Origin: Puniceicoccales bacterium
GTDB lineage: Bacteria; Verrucomicrobiota; Verrucomicrobiia; Opitutales; JAIRKQ01
Direction: 5' to 3'
Assembly (NCBI GenBank): GCA_031270385.1
Contig: JAISXS010000065.1
Coordinates: 1-20,727 of the forward strand
Length of the DNA stretch: 20,727 nucleotides
Position numbers and translations under genes: made by a program. Below the pieces are notes generated by a model that was not told where the DNA came from, did no database searches, and saw only the letters and a list, made by a program, of their open reading frames with translations. This document shows, piece by piece, positions 1 through 7,926 of the stretch (position 1 is the stretch's first letter; every line of letters starts with the position of its first letter).

Positions 1-43
1 CTTGTCGATCGGCAAAACTCCATTTAATTCGCTGTTCACGGTA

Positions 44-1012
44 TCAATCGGTAAAAATTTTTCTCAAATGTTGCGCCAATTCTTCCTGAAATTTTGCGTA
101 AAACTTTGCGTCCTGCTTGCCGATGACGAATCCAGCGGCAGCCGGATGTCCCCCGCCACCGAATTGTTTCGCGAAAAGATCCATGCGAAAATCCGCACTT
201 TCCGAGCGTAAACTGCACTTCGTATAGGAATCGTGGAATTCCAAAAACGCGCCAACCATTACCCCATCGATCTTCCGTGTGTAGTTAACAAACCCCTCTG
301 TCTCGAGGAGTTCGGCATTCGTTTCCCTAAAATCGTCGTCGACGACGAATGATGTACAGCATCTTCCGCCATCAAAAACCGCCATATTGTGTAAAAATCT
401 TTCCAAAAGGCGATATTTTTGCAAGCTGTCGCGTTCGTATACTTTTCTGTAAATTTCAGAAATGCATACTCCCTTTTCCATAAGAACCTCCACGATTTGC
501 ACGGTTTCCATGGTGGTTGTGTCGTAGGCAAAGCGGTTGGAGTCGGTCATTATCCCCAAATACAACACCTCCGCTGTTTTTTTGTCGAAATCCACTCCCT
601 CGCCAAGCAACAGCCGCGCTATCAACTGCGCCGTCGACGATGAATCAGGGTCGATTACGTTGTGTTCCGCGAAGCTGTTGTTGGAGATGTGATGGTCTAT
701 ATTCAAATATGGAGTTTCGTATTTTGCAAAAATTTCGTTTCCAACGCGATTGAAGTTCGAGCAATCTACGCATATCAGCGGCAGCTTGGCGTCAAAATCT
801 TTGCAATCTATCACATCATGTTCGTCAAAAAATGCGGATAAAATGTTACCATAGTCGTCATTTTTTACTATATGACACCTAATATTTTTCGCTGTCAAGA
901 CATTGCAAACCGCCAATTGGCTGCCAACGCAGTCGCCATCCGGTCGTACGTGACCAACAACGTTATATTCCCTGTGCTTGCTCAGAAGTTCCACTAACTT
1001 TACATTTTCCAT
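44..1012 (-). CDS. nrnA: DHH/DHHA1 phosphoesterase, NrnA-like (oligoribonuclease / pAp phosphatase)
   Basis: Bifunctional NrnA-type enzymes degrade 2-5 nt RNAs and dephosphorylate 3'-phosphoadenosine 5'-phosphate in the cytoplasm. With the start at 1012 the protein is 322 residues, the usual NrnA length. The N-terminal DHH domain shows HVRPDGDCVGS (about residues 21-31, metal-binding Asp) and the signature NIDHH (about 103-107). The C-terminal DHHA1 domain ends with the substrate-binding GGGGHPAAAGF (285-295). A longer frame reaches 1066, but those 18 residues lie inside rbfA and do not look like the family N-terminus, so I chose MENVKLVELL. The start overlaps rbfA by 50 bp, and no clear Shine-Dalgarno is visible. 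It is last in nusA-infB-rbfA-nrnA, a common arrangement. The exact substrate (nanoRNA versus pAp) cannot be told from sequence. Confidence 0.88.
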   Translation of the reverse strand: MENVKLVELLSKHREYNVVGHVRPDGDCVGSQLAVCNVLTAKNIRCHIVKNDDYGNILSAFFDEHDVIDCKDFDAKLPLICVDCSNFNRVGNEIFAKYETPYLNIDHHISNNSFAEHNVIDPDSSSTAQLIARLLLGEGVDFDKKTAEVLYLGIMTDSNRFAYDTTTMETVQIVEVLMEKGVCISEIYRKVYERDSLQKYRLLERFLHNMAVFDGGRCCTSFVVDDDFRETNAELLETEGFVNYTRKIDGVMVGAFLEFHDSYTKCSLRSESADFRMDLFAKQFGGGGHPAAAGFVIGKQDAKFYAKFQEELAQHLRKIFTD

Positions 1013-1346
1013 TTTCAAGATTATCCAACATCCCGATGATATTTTGACCACGTGACATGGAGTCATCGTATCTAAAATTTAGTCGCGGGGAGAATTTCAG
1101 CCGTACCCGCTGAAATAGCCTATGGCGCAAAATTCCGGAAATTTTTTCCAAAAATTTCGTCGCCCCAGCGATGTCATCAGCCGTACCAAGCACTGAAAAA
1201 TAGACATATGCATCGTGCAAATCCGGAGAAACCGAGGTTTCCGTTATGGAAATTTTAGCGGCAGAACCGCGAAATGCCGTATGCAACAACGCATTCAATT
1301 CCCTAAAAACAAGCTTATTCAGTCGTGTAATTCTCGGCGATATCAT
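963..1346 (-). CDS. rbfA: Ribosome-binding factor A
   Basis: RbfA is a small KH-fold protein that binds the 30S subunit and helps 16S rRNA 5'-end maturation. From the ATG at 1344-1346 it is 127 residues, typical for the family. The start ISPRITRLNKLVFREL and the C-terminal segment RLKFSPRLNFRYDDS are the recognisable RbfA parts (the family usually has P-x-L-x-F-x-x-D-x-S). The ATG overlaps the infB stop as TGATG, which implies translational coupling and decides the start against the upstream Met at 1382. The 3' end overlaps nrnA by 50 bp. The order nusA-infB-rbfA is conserved in many bacteria, which supports the call. Confidence 0.9.
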   Translation of the reverse strand: MISPRITRLNKLVFRELNALLHTAFRGSAAKISITETSVSPDLHDAYVYFSVLGTADDIAGATKFLEKISGILRHRLFQRVRLKFSPRLNFRYDDSMSRGQNIIGMLDNLENGKCKVSGTSEQAQGI

Positions 1347-3772
1347 CACAAAGATGGTTGAATTTTTTGTACTTCGAAACACTCCACTATGTCGCCGGTT
1401 TCAAATGCGTCGAATCCGGAAACTACAATGCCGCACTCGAATCCGGCTCGAACCTCATTCGAATCCTCTTTCTGCCTTTTTATGGATGCAAATTTTCCCT
1501 GAAAAATGACCTCCTTTTTCCTGATCACGCGGGCAAATTTATCGCGCATCATCTTACCTTCCGTAACCATGCACCCAGCTATAACACTATTTTTTATATT
1601 GAAAATCTGGCGAACTTCGACCGCTCCAAGTTTATTTTCGTGCAATTCAGGATCCAGGCAGTCGGCCATCGCCTCCCGTACCTGATCGACGAGCTCGTAA
1701 ATAATGTTGTGCTGGATTACTTTTACACCGAGCTGCTTGGCCAGCACCTGGGCATTTGCTTCAATTTTTACATTAAACGCAACAATCTGTGCTTTTGAGG
1801 CGTTGGCAAGGGTGATATCATTTTTACTTATATTGCCGACGCCGAAATCGAGGATGTTCAATTTGATTTTTTTGCTCTTTATTGTTCCTAGAAAATCGCG
1901 TAAGGCTTCCGCACTTCCGTGGACATCGGCACGCAAAATCACGTTCAAAAATTTTTCCTCAACGGCGGCGATAGCGGAAAATAGCTGATCTATATTGCTA
2001 ATTTTTTGTTCGTGTCCGGATCTCGGCTTTGCACTTTCCTTCAAATCCACGGAATTTTCTTCCGATTTCTTGCGTGCCAATTTTTCAGTCCCTATAAATG
2101 TAAATTTTGCCCCAACTTCGGGAATGTCCGACCACCCGATGATGTTGACCGGCGTCGATGCAAATGCCTCTTTTATCTGCTCTCCGCGGTCGTTCACAAG
2201 CGATTTCACCTTGCAGTAGCACGGTCCACAAATTATGCAATCTCCAACCTTCAATGTCCCATCTTGTACGATCGCACTCGCAACTGCACCATGGCCAACT
2301 GCCATCTTTGATTCGAGAATCACGCCTTCGCCGTGGCCGGATGCATCGGCACGCAATTCCATAATTTCCGCTTGCAATCGAATCAGTTCCAGCAAATGGT
2401 CGATATTCGTTCCCTTAAGTGCAGAAATCGGTGCGCACAACACTTCTCCACCCCACTCTTCCGGCGTTATGCCACGCTGCTGCATCTGCTGTTTTACTCT
2501 ATCGACGTTGGAGCCCTTGGAATCGATCTTGTTTATGGCGACTACAACGGGAATGTTGGCATTTTTAGCAAACTTCAACGCCTCGTCCGTCTGCGGCATG
2601 AATCCATCATCGGCGGCAACTACCAAGATTCCGATGTCCGTCATATTCGCTCCACGTTCCCGCATTTTGGAAAACGCGGCGTGTCCCGGTGTATCGATGA
2701 ACGTTATTTTTTTACCCCCATGCTCTATCTGGTATGCTGCGACGTGCTGCGTTATGCCGCCGGCCTCCCCTGCTGCCACCCGCGCATTTCTAATCGTGTC
2801 CAGCAACGTGGTTTTCCCGTGGTCAACGTGGCCAAGTACGCAGACAACTGGCGGACGCTCGATGAGATTTTGGCCCTTTTTTTCCACAACCACCGGTTTT
2901 TTGGTAAATTGCCGCGCTTTCACTTCTTTGCCCTGCTCTGGCTTGGCAACTTCCAAAATATAGCCAAATTTTTCAGCGACGCTCTGGGCGATTGTAATGT
3001 CGATTTCCTGGTTCATTGACGCAAAGATATTCATGCTCATCAGCTTCGAAATCAGCTGAAACGGCTTGACATTCATTTGCGTCGCCAGTGCACGCACGAC
3101 AACTGGCGGCTTAATTTCTATGGTTTGCAGATCCGACCGCTTCAATTGCGGCCTTTCTATTTTTTTCAGGAACGGCTTAAATTTTGGAGTGCTGACCTCG
3201 CAACGTTCCTCATTTTCCGCTAAAGTCATCGGTGTTTTTTGTTGATCCTTCTGTTGATCCGGTAAACGGACTTCCGGATCATCATCCCTTTTCTTTGGCT
3301 TATCGATGGAGCTCAGAGACACCATCAGCGGCTTTTTCTGTTTCTCAAATTTTTCGCGCCATTGACGTCGAGGCCGAGTACTCCGTCGCTCCACATCCGT
3401 CCGTGGAGCGGGATCAGCAATTTTTTGTGTCGAAACTTTTTCGTCACATCCATTTTCCGCAGAACCATCTGGAATTATACTCGTACTGACGGGGTCGCTA
3501 GGTACGCTGGCGGTGTGGGTTTCTTGGGCCTTCTCGATGTTTTCGTTGCTGACAGTTGTTTGCTCTTTGCCGACTTCCGGACCAACGACTGTGTCTTTTT
3601 CTTCAAATGTCAGGTTTTTACCGCCAATTTCCTCAACCAAAGCATCGGCATATACCGATGGTATCGAATTCGACGGCCCATTGACATTTAAGCCGCGTTC
3701 GCGCAGCAACCGAACAACGTGTTTGCTTGCCAGCCCAAGCTGTTTCGCCAACTGATATACTCTGACGCTCAT
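1346..3772 (-). CDS. infB: Translation initiation factor IF-2
   Basis: IF-2 is the GTPase that brings fMet-tRNA to the 30S subunit and promotes subunit joining. The protein is 808 residues. An N-terminal IF2N helical domain (VRVYQLAKQLGLASKHVV, residues 3-20) is followed by a charged, low-complexity linker (about 55-215). A second IF2N-like segment (about 225-280) precedes the G domain, which has G1 GHVDHGKT (314-321), G2 GGITQHV (338-344), G3 DTPGH (360-364), G4 NKID (414-417) and G5 SALKG. Domains II-IV, including the fMet-tRNA-binding C2 domain, follow to the C-terminus. All catalytic motifs are intact, including the switch II His. It lies 9 nt after nusA and its TGA overlaps the rbfA ATG. 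Confidence 0.97.
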   Translation of the reverse strand: MSVRVYQLAKQLGLASKHVVRLLRERGLNVNGPSNSIPSVYADALVEEIGGKNLTFEEKDTVVGPEVGKEQTTVSNENIEKAQETHTASVPSDPVSTSIIPDGSAENGCDEKVSTQKIADPAPRTDVERRSTRPRRQWREKFEKQKKPLMVSLSSIDKPKKRDDDPEVRLPDQQKDQQKTPMTLAENEERCEVSTPKFKPFLKKIERPQLKRSDLQTIEIKPPVVVRALATQMNVKPFQLISKLMSMNIFASMNQEIDITIAQSVAEKFGYILEVAKPEQGKEVKARQFTKKPVVVEKKGQNLIERPPVVCVLGHVDHGKTTLLDTIRNARVAAGEAGGITQHVAAYQIEHGGKKITFIDTPGHAAFSKMRERGANMTDIGILVVAADDGFMPQTDEALKFAKNANIPVVVAINKIDSKGSNVDRVKQQMQQRGITPEEWGGEVLCAPISALKGTNIDHLLELIRLQAEIMELRADASGHGEGVILESKMAVGHGAVASAIVQDGTLKVGDCIICGPCYCKVKSLVNDRGEQIKEAFASTPVNIIGWSDIPEVGAKFTFIGTEKLARKKSEENSVDLKESAKPRSGHEQKISNIDQLFSAIAAVEEKFLNVILRADVHGSAEALRDFLGTIKSKKIKLNILDFGVGNISKNDITLANASKAQIVAFNVKIEANAQVLAKQLGVKVIQHNIIYELVDQVREAMADCLDPELHENKLGAVEVRQIFNIKNSVIAGCMVTEGKMMRDKFARVIRKKEVIFQGKFASIKRQKEDSNEVRAGFECGIVVSGFDAFETGDIVECFEVQKIQPSL

Positions 3773-3781
3773 TCTGTTTTT

Positions 3782-5035
3782 CTATTTCTTACAAAACTTT
3801 TGCACATTGTCCAACACCTTTTGCGCTTCGGCTTGCTCAAATCCAGAGTTTACTAGATCTTCCACCGACACACCATCGAAGGCGTCTATATCAGTTATAC
3901 CTATTTCAACGAGCCTCTTTGCCTGACCGTCGCTCACTCCTGGGATACCATGCAACCCGGCTACCGCGCGTTCCAATTTTTCGACAAAATTTTCTGGGAT
4001 AGCTGCATTTTCCCTGCTTATGTCAAGGCGCCAGTTCATCATTCGCGACGTAAGCTTAGCGTTTAACCCGCGTTTTCCAATGGCAACGGCGAGGTCTCCC
4101 TCAGAAACTTCGAAATAAATTCTCCTGCCATCGTGATCTATGCGGATGTTTTTTGGGATTGCTGGCTTCATCGCATCGAGGAGCAATTTTTCCGGATTGT
4201 CGCTATATCTTATGACATCAATTTTTTCGCCATTTAATTCTCGGACTATACTTTTTATGCGAATTCCTCTGGTTCCGACGCACGCTCCAACCGGATCGAT
4301 ATTTTTGTCATTTGTGTCGACGCAAACTTTTGTGCGATAGCCAGGCTCCCTGGCAATGCCTCTGATTGTGACGCTACCATCAGCTATTTCGGAGACTTCG
4401 ATTTCCAGAAGGCGCCTCACGAAGTTTACGTGGCTCCTGCTCAGGATGAGCTCCGCATCACGGCTTGTCGGATCGAGTTTTAAAAGTAAGCAGCACACGC
4501 GTTCGCCAACGGAGAATTCTTCGCCTCTGATGCATTCCCTAGCCGGCATGATCGCCTCTGCGCCGTGTACGTCGACGTAAAAATTTCCGCTATCGGAATT
4601 CCGTACGATACCCGTAACTATGTCACCGACGCGCCCCTTAAAGTCGTCGTATAACCTCTTTTTTTCGAACGATCTTATGCACTGCATAATCGCCTGTCTA
4701 GTCGTCTGCGCAGCTATCCTACCGAGTAACGCTGGGTCGATCTCCTTCTCTATGACCGCTCCAACCTCTGCGGTGTCGTCAACGAGCAGCGCCTTACTGA
4801 GGTGAATTTGTGTCTTCGGATCACTCACAGAATCCACCACTTCAAAGATCGCCCAGGCTTGCAAATTTCCAGTTTTTGGGTTAATTTCTATGCGCACATC
4901 ATGGCCAGCATTTACACTTTTCAGTGCTGCTAGGCGGATTGCTTCGCTGATCGTCTCTATCATATCCGAGCGGCTGATCCCCTTTTCCTTTTCCATGTAC
5001 TCAAGTACTGACAATATTTGGCTACTAGTACCCAT
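3782..5035 (-). CDS. nusA: Transcription termination/antitermination factor NusA
   Basis: NusA binds RNA polymerase and nascent RNA and modulates pausing, termination and antitermination. From the ATG at 5035 it has 417 residues: an N-terminal RNAP-binding domain (1-125), S1 domain (about 135-200), KH1 with VGTRG (253-257), KH2 with IGKRG (319-323), and a short C-terminal helix-hairpin-helix-like region (GIPGVSDGQAKRLVEIGI). The start is set by AAGGG seven bases before the ATG; the longer frame to 5083 runs back through a terminator-like hairpin. It heads the nusA-infB-rbfA-nrnA run. The usual upstream rimP is absent: the next gene upstream is an unrelated 149-residue protein. A candidate attenuator sits just before the start. 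Confidence 0.95.
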   Translation of the reverse strand: MGTSSQILSVLEYMEKEKGISRSDMIETISEAIRLAALKSVNAGHDVRIEINPKTGNLQAWAIFEVVDSVSDPKTQIHLSKALLVDDTAEVGAVIEKEIDPALLGRIAAQTTRQAIMQCIRSFEKKRLYDDFKGRVGDIVTGIVRNSDSGNFYVDVHGAEAIMPARECIRGEEFSVGERVCCLLLKLDPTSRDAELILSRSHVNFVRRLLEIEVSEIADGSVTIRGIAREPGYRTKVCVDTNDKNIDPVGACVGTRGIRIKSIVRELNGEKIDVIRYSDNPEKLLLDAMKPAIPKNIRIDHDGRRIYFEVSEGDLAVAIGKRGLNAKLTSRMMNWRLDISRENAAIPENFVEKLERAVAGLHGIPGVSDGQAKRLVEIGITDIDAFDGVSVEDLVNSGFEQAEAQKVLDNVQKFCKK

Positions 5036-5061
5036 TAAACTACCCTTGAAATCGTCGATAA

Positions 5062-5085
5062 TAAAAAAAGCGGGCAAGCCCACTT
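5062..5085 (-). terminator. Terminator-like hairpin in the nusA leader
   Basis: On the minus strand a 7-bp stem AAGTGGG / CCCGCTT (one G.U pair) closes a CTTG loop at 5068-5085 and is followed directly by a run of seven T (5063-5069, overlapping the stem foot). It lies 95 nt after the stop of the 149-residue gene and ends only 27 nt before the nusA ATG. That leaves room for the ribosome site but not for a promoter. It could terminate the upstream gene, act as an attenuator of the nusA operon, or both. Confidence 0.65.
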
Positions 5086-5113
5086 TGCAGTATCAAAAAC
5101 TCACGGCTCTGAG

Positions 5114-5137
5114 TACTATTATTATAATCTTTGTCAA
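5114..5137 (-). promoter_or_regulatory. Possible promoter elements upstream of the nusA operon
   Basis: Between the upstream gene's stop (5180) and the hairpin (5085), the minus strand carries a TTGACA (5132-5137) and a TATAAT (5121-5126). The two are only 5 bp apart, so they cannot serve as one -35/-10 pair. TTGACA with a 16-bp spacer would use the weak TACTCA; TATAAT would need a poor -35. Either way a start site here would put the terminator-like hairpin inside the leader. Confidence 0.3.
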
Positions 5138-5179
5138 CAATTTTAGCGCATATGAAAGCAGGTAGCAAGGTTCACCAAC

Positions 5180-5629
5180 TCATTTGATATTTTTCGCAGT
5201 TTCTTTGTAAACCTCCCAAATCGACGATATGATTTGGAGTATGAGCTTATGACACTCATTCATGTCTTGTATACTCTCTTTGATTTTGCTTATGCTAGCT
5301 TGGTCTGCGGGGAAGGTATTACGAGCGGTATTCAAATCAGATCTAAGTTTGGACAGCTTACCTATGATTACTTTCTCCGCTTCTTTAGCGGCTCCCAGCA
5401 GATTTACACCGTTTCTCTCGACTCGCTTCAAAAATCTATTGATTGCACCTCCCTCGCTGCCGCCGGCTCCAGTACAGCCCGCAACACCGCTACCAATAGC
5501 ACTGTTCATCACATGATTAGTGATATTCCCAACGGACATATTCGTCGCAGCTCGTTCCGTAGCTGCTGGTCTACCTTGACCTTGCACATCCCAGTCACCA
5601 TTATTAACAACACTTGCGTCACCACTCAT
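5180..5629 (-). CDS. Hypothetical polar protein, candidate secreted/host-interaction protein
   Basis: I do not recognise a family. The start at 5629 has a clear AGGAG eight bases upstream, giving 149 residues; a longer frame to 5686 would read through that ribosome site. Residues 1-65 are rich in Gly, Ala, Asn, Ser and Thr (SGDASVVNNGDWDVQGQGRP, then a Gly/Ala patch with GAGGSEGGA). Residues 70-149 are predicted helical and charged (AKEAEKVIIGKLSKLRSDL; ASISKIKESIQDMNECHKLI) and look amphipathic or coiled-coil. There is no classical signal peptide and no long hydrophobic membrane segment. A polar N-terminus with a helical C-terminal half resembles type III secretion substrates (needle, inner-rod, translocator or effector), but that is only inference. 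It stands alone between nusA and a divergent transporter. Confidence 0.65.
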   Translation of the reverse strand: MSGDASVVNNGDWDVQGQGRPAATERAATNMSVGNITNHVMNSAIGSGVAGCTGAGGSEGGAINRFLKRVERNGVNLLGAAKEAEKVIIGKLSKLRSDLNTARNTFPADQASISKIKESIQDMNECHKLILQIISSIWEVYKETAKNIK

Positions 5630-5658
5630 TTTTAAGCTCCTAACTCTAATTTTCTCGC

Positions 5659-5686
5659 AACCTATTCCGGACAGAAAAGTAGTCAA
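5659..5686 (-). promoter_or_regulatory. Candidate promoter of the 149-residue protein
   Basis: Minus strand TTGACT (5681-5686), 16-bp spacer, TAGGTT (5659-5664), about 30 nt before the ATG with its AGGAG site. The -35 is good and the -10 is weak. The spacer contains CTGTCCGGAA, one arm of an inverted repeat whose other arm follows the divergent TTGACT at 5736. Confidence 0.35.
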
Positions 5687-5749
5687 TAAAAAAATTGGAT
5701 TTTTTGATTTTTCCCAATTATTTTTCCAATTAATGTTGACTGTTCGGAA
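5665..5749. repeat. Inverted repeat between divergent genes, possible operator
   Basis: TTCCGGACAG (5665-5674) and CTGTTCGGAA (5740-5749) are complementary at 9 of 10 positions. Each lies just downstream of a TTGACT hexamer read outward (minus 5681-5686; plus 5736-5741). The AT-rich centre has a further pair, AATTGG (5693-5698) and CCAATT (5714-5719, repeated at 5726-5731). The symmetry suits a regulator binding both divergent promoters or looping between them, though palindromes in AT-rich DNA are common. Confidence 0.4.
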
Positions 5750-5770
5750 AAGTGAATAAGTGTGACGAAA

Positions 5771-7183
5771 ATGGGAATGGCTGATTCTAGCGCATCTAAA
5801 AGGTATTTGGGCGTTTTTGCGCTGACAATGATTAATTTTGCGGCAATCATGAACCTGCGAAACCTACCACTGCTGTCGTTTTATGGTTTGGGAATGATAT
5901 TTTTCTACTTGGTCGCCGCGCTGTTGTTTTTTATTCCGGCGGCACTGATATCGGCGGAATTAGCGTCCATTTTCGACGAAGAAGGCGGACTATTTGCCTG
6001 GGTAAGCCATGCCATTGGAGAACGGGCGGCATTTGTTTGCGGATGGATAAGCTTCATAACAACCGTCACTGCGCTAACTATGACAATCATTTTCCTGGCA
6101 AAATCAATGTTACTGGCAGTAATTCCGGTGGAGTCACAGAACAAAGGCGTCGTCTGCGCGGCCGTTATTTGCGTGGTATGGACAGCAACTTTTCTCGCCC
6201 TAAAAGGGATAAATTTCACGAGTAAAATCGTTTCAGTAGCGTCCACCGTCGGGACGATGCTACCGGCGTTTCTCTTGGTGGCACTTGGAATCTATTGGTG
6301 GTGCTCCGGAGATGCAATAGCGATGGACACATCACCGCAGACGATTTTGCCAGATTTCTCTAATTTCTCCAACGTTTCGTTCATAACTGGTGTGATGTTT
6401 GGATTCGCTGGTATAGAAATGTCGGCTTACTACATAAAAAATGTAAAAAATCCAAGAAAAACATATCCGCGTGCGATTTTTTTGGCAACTGGAACAATAT
6501 TGCTCGTTTCCCTGCTGGGTTCATTGGCCATAGCCGTCGTCATACCGCGCAGTGAAATTTCCATAGAGGCAGGCGCAATGCAAGCGATAGTTGTTGTGCT
6601 CGAAAGCATGGGTCTTGGCAGAGTTTCACAAACCATCAGCTCCCTAATGCTCATCGGAGGGACTGCTTATATTTTTTCTTGGATAGCCGGTCCCGCCATG
6701 GGTCTCTACGCAACGCGCAACGACGGATTTTTGCCAAAATTTTTGCTAAAAACTAATGCCCGTGGAATGCCCGTAGCAATTCTCGGCGTTCAAGCTGCTC
6801 TGGTCACAATACTTGCTATTTTATCGCTATTCGTCCAGTCGACTGATCTTTTTTTCTGGATAATCGACGTGACATCCTCGGTCATGATGCTGATGCTGTA
6901 CGCGTGCCTGTTCATTTCCGGCATAGTACTTCGCTACAAAATGCCGGAGGCAAACAGACTTTACAAAGTACCCTGGGGAAATTTCGGGATGATTTTGTTA
7001 GCCTGCGTCGCAATAGCCAATGTAATTTTTTGCATGATTACGTCATTTTTTATTCCGAATGATTTGCAAGACAAAATGTCCCAATCGAGATTCGCCTGTG
7101 TGGTGTCAGTGCTGACTCTCCTACTACTCGGCCCGGCGCTAATTTTTACATTGCGCAGACAAAAGCCCTGTACGAAAGGGTAG
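5771..7183 (+). CDS. APC-superfamily amino-acid transporter, GadC/YjeM-like
   Basis: A 470-residue integral membrane protein with about 12 hydrophobic segments, the expected APC length. TM1 carries NLRNLPLLSFYGLG, close to the NLRNLP motif of glutamate:GABA antiporters. The TM2 end has ELASIFDEEGGLFAWVSHAIG, and TM6 plus the following loop has FAGIEMSAYYIKNVKNPRKT, the standard APC signature. Such transporters exchange amino acids across the inner membrane. Intracellular bacteria often use them to take host amino acids, and in enterics GadC serves acid resistance. No decarboxylase gene is adjacent, so substrate and role are open. The start is uncertain: GTG 5762, ATG 5771 or ATG 5777, none with a good Shine-Dalgarno. 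I prefer 5771 because a TTGACT hexamer lies at 5736. Confidence 0.88.
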   Translation: MGMADSSASKRYLGVFALTMINFAAIMNLRNLPLLSFYGLGMIFFYLVAALLFFIPAALISAELASIFDEEGGLFAWVSHAIGERAAFVCGWISFITTVTALTMTIIFLAKSMLLAVIPVESQNKGVVCAAVICVVWTATFLALKGINFTSKIVSVASTVGTMLPAFLLVALGIYWWCSGDAIAMDTSPQTILPDFSNFSNVSFITGVMFGFAGIEMSAYYIKNVKNPRKTYPRAIFLATGTILLVSLLGSLAIAVVIPRSEISIEAGAMQAIVVVLESMGLGRVSQTISSLMLIGGTAYIFSWIAGPAMGLYATRNDGFLPKFLLKTNARGMPVAILGVQAALVTILAILSLFVQSTDLFFWIIDVTSSVMMLMLYACLFISGIVLRYKMPEANRLYKVPWGNFGMILLACVAIANVIFCMITSFFIPNDLQDKMSQSRFACVVSVLTLLLLGPALIFTLRRQKPCTKG

Positions 7184-7220
7184 TTTATACTCGATTGATA
7201 AAAATTTCGAAAGTTTTGGT

Positions 7221-7248
7221 TGATTTTTTTTAGTAGCAATTTATTAGT
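7221..7248 (+). promoter_or_regulatory. Candidate promoter of the rplY operon
   Basis: TTGATT (7221-7226), 16-bp spacer, TATTAG (7243-7248), 24 bases before the rplY ATG. It is the best sigma70-like pair in the 89-bp gap between the transporter and rplY. Hexamer matches are moderate and such pairs are easy to find in AT-rich DNA. Confidence 0.35.
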
Positions 7249-7272
7249 GTGGATTGCTAAAGAACAAACTTT

Positions 7273-7917
7273 ATGGCCCATTTAAAACTTTTAGTTACAA
7301 AGCGTAGTGAATTTGGACGCGGTTCGATGAAGCGGTTGCGGACATCCGGCAGTGTTCCGGCTGTGGTGTACGGCCACTCCGGGACAACGGCATTAACTGT
7401 CAACGAAAAGGAATTGCGGACGATGCTAAAGCAAAAGGGACACTTGGCGGCGTTGGTTGATATCAGCATAGACGGCGGAATCACATTGCTGTCCGATATC
7501 GCCGATATTCAAAAAAATCCGGTAACGGACGAGCTTCTTCACGTAGATTTCCACGAAGTTCTGCAGACGGAAAAGATGACGACTGTGGTCCCATTGGAAT
7601 TCTTTGGAGAATCCGTCGGTGTGAAAAATAACGGTGGAGTCCTTGATATCGCCAGGCACGATGTGAGCGTACGATGCCTACCGGCAGACCTTCCGGCTGT
7701 CATACGCGTCGACATAGGCGGCCTCGATATCGATGATATCATTCACCTGAGTAACCTTCAGGTGCCAGCCGGCGTGGAATTGATCGGTGATCCTTCGACA
7801 CCAGTTGTTTCCTGCATATCCGTGACCGTTGGCGTCGAAAGCGGTGTAGCGGTGGGTGGTGCAAAGGCGGAAGAGGGAGTGAAGGCAGAGGCCGACAAGA
7901 AGGAGACCAAAGCCTAA
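7273..7917 (+). CDS. rplY: 50S ribosomal protein L25/TL5/Ctc
   Basis: This is the long form of L25 that binds 5S rRNA in the large subunit. The 214-residue protein has an N-terminal L25 domain (1-95) with the typical RSEFGRGSMKRLRTSGSVPAVVYG. A TL5-type C-terminal beta domain (96-190) includes LLHVDFHEV and the acidic DIGGLDIDDIIHLSNLQVP. The tail is low-complexity Ala/Glu/Lys (AKAEEGVKAEADKKETKA), common in this family. No obvious Shine-Dalgarno precedes the ATG. It is first in the rplY-pth-rpsF-ssb-rplI-dnaB-bamA run and ends 9 nt before pth; rplY-pth adjacency is widespread and supports both calls. Confidence 0.95.
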   Translation: MAHLKLLVTKRSEFGRGSMKRLRTSGSVPAVVYGHSGTTALTVNEKELRTMLKQKGHLAALVDISIDGGITLLSDIADIQKNPVTDELLHVDFHEVLQTEKMTTVVPLEFFGESVGVKNNGGVLDIARHDVSVRCLPADLPAVIRVDIGGLDIDDIIHLSNLQVPAGVELIGDPSTPVVSCISVTVGVESGVAVGGAKAEEGVKAEADKKETKA

Positions 7918-7926
7918 GCCTAGCAC

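Noticed and set aside
2235..2963. Plus-strand open frame of 242 codons opposite infB
   Set aside because: It is the antisense shadow of the infB G domain and following domains, Cys/Ser/Pro-rich with no motif; infB on the other strand is unambiguous.
5234..5635. Plus-strand frame of 133 codons opposite the 149-residue protein
   Set aside because: No ribosome site and an unprotein-like composition. The minus-strand gene has AGGAG and a convincing helical sequence, so I kept only that one.
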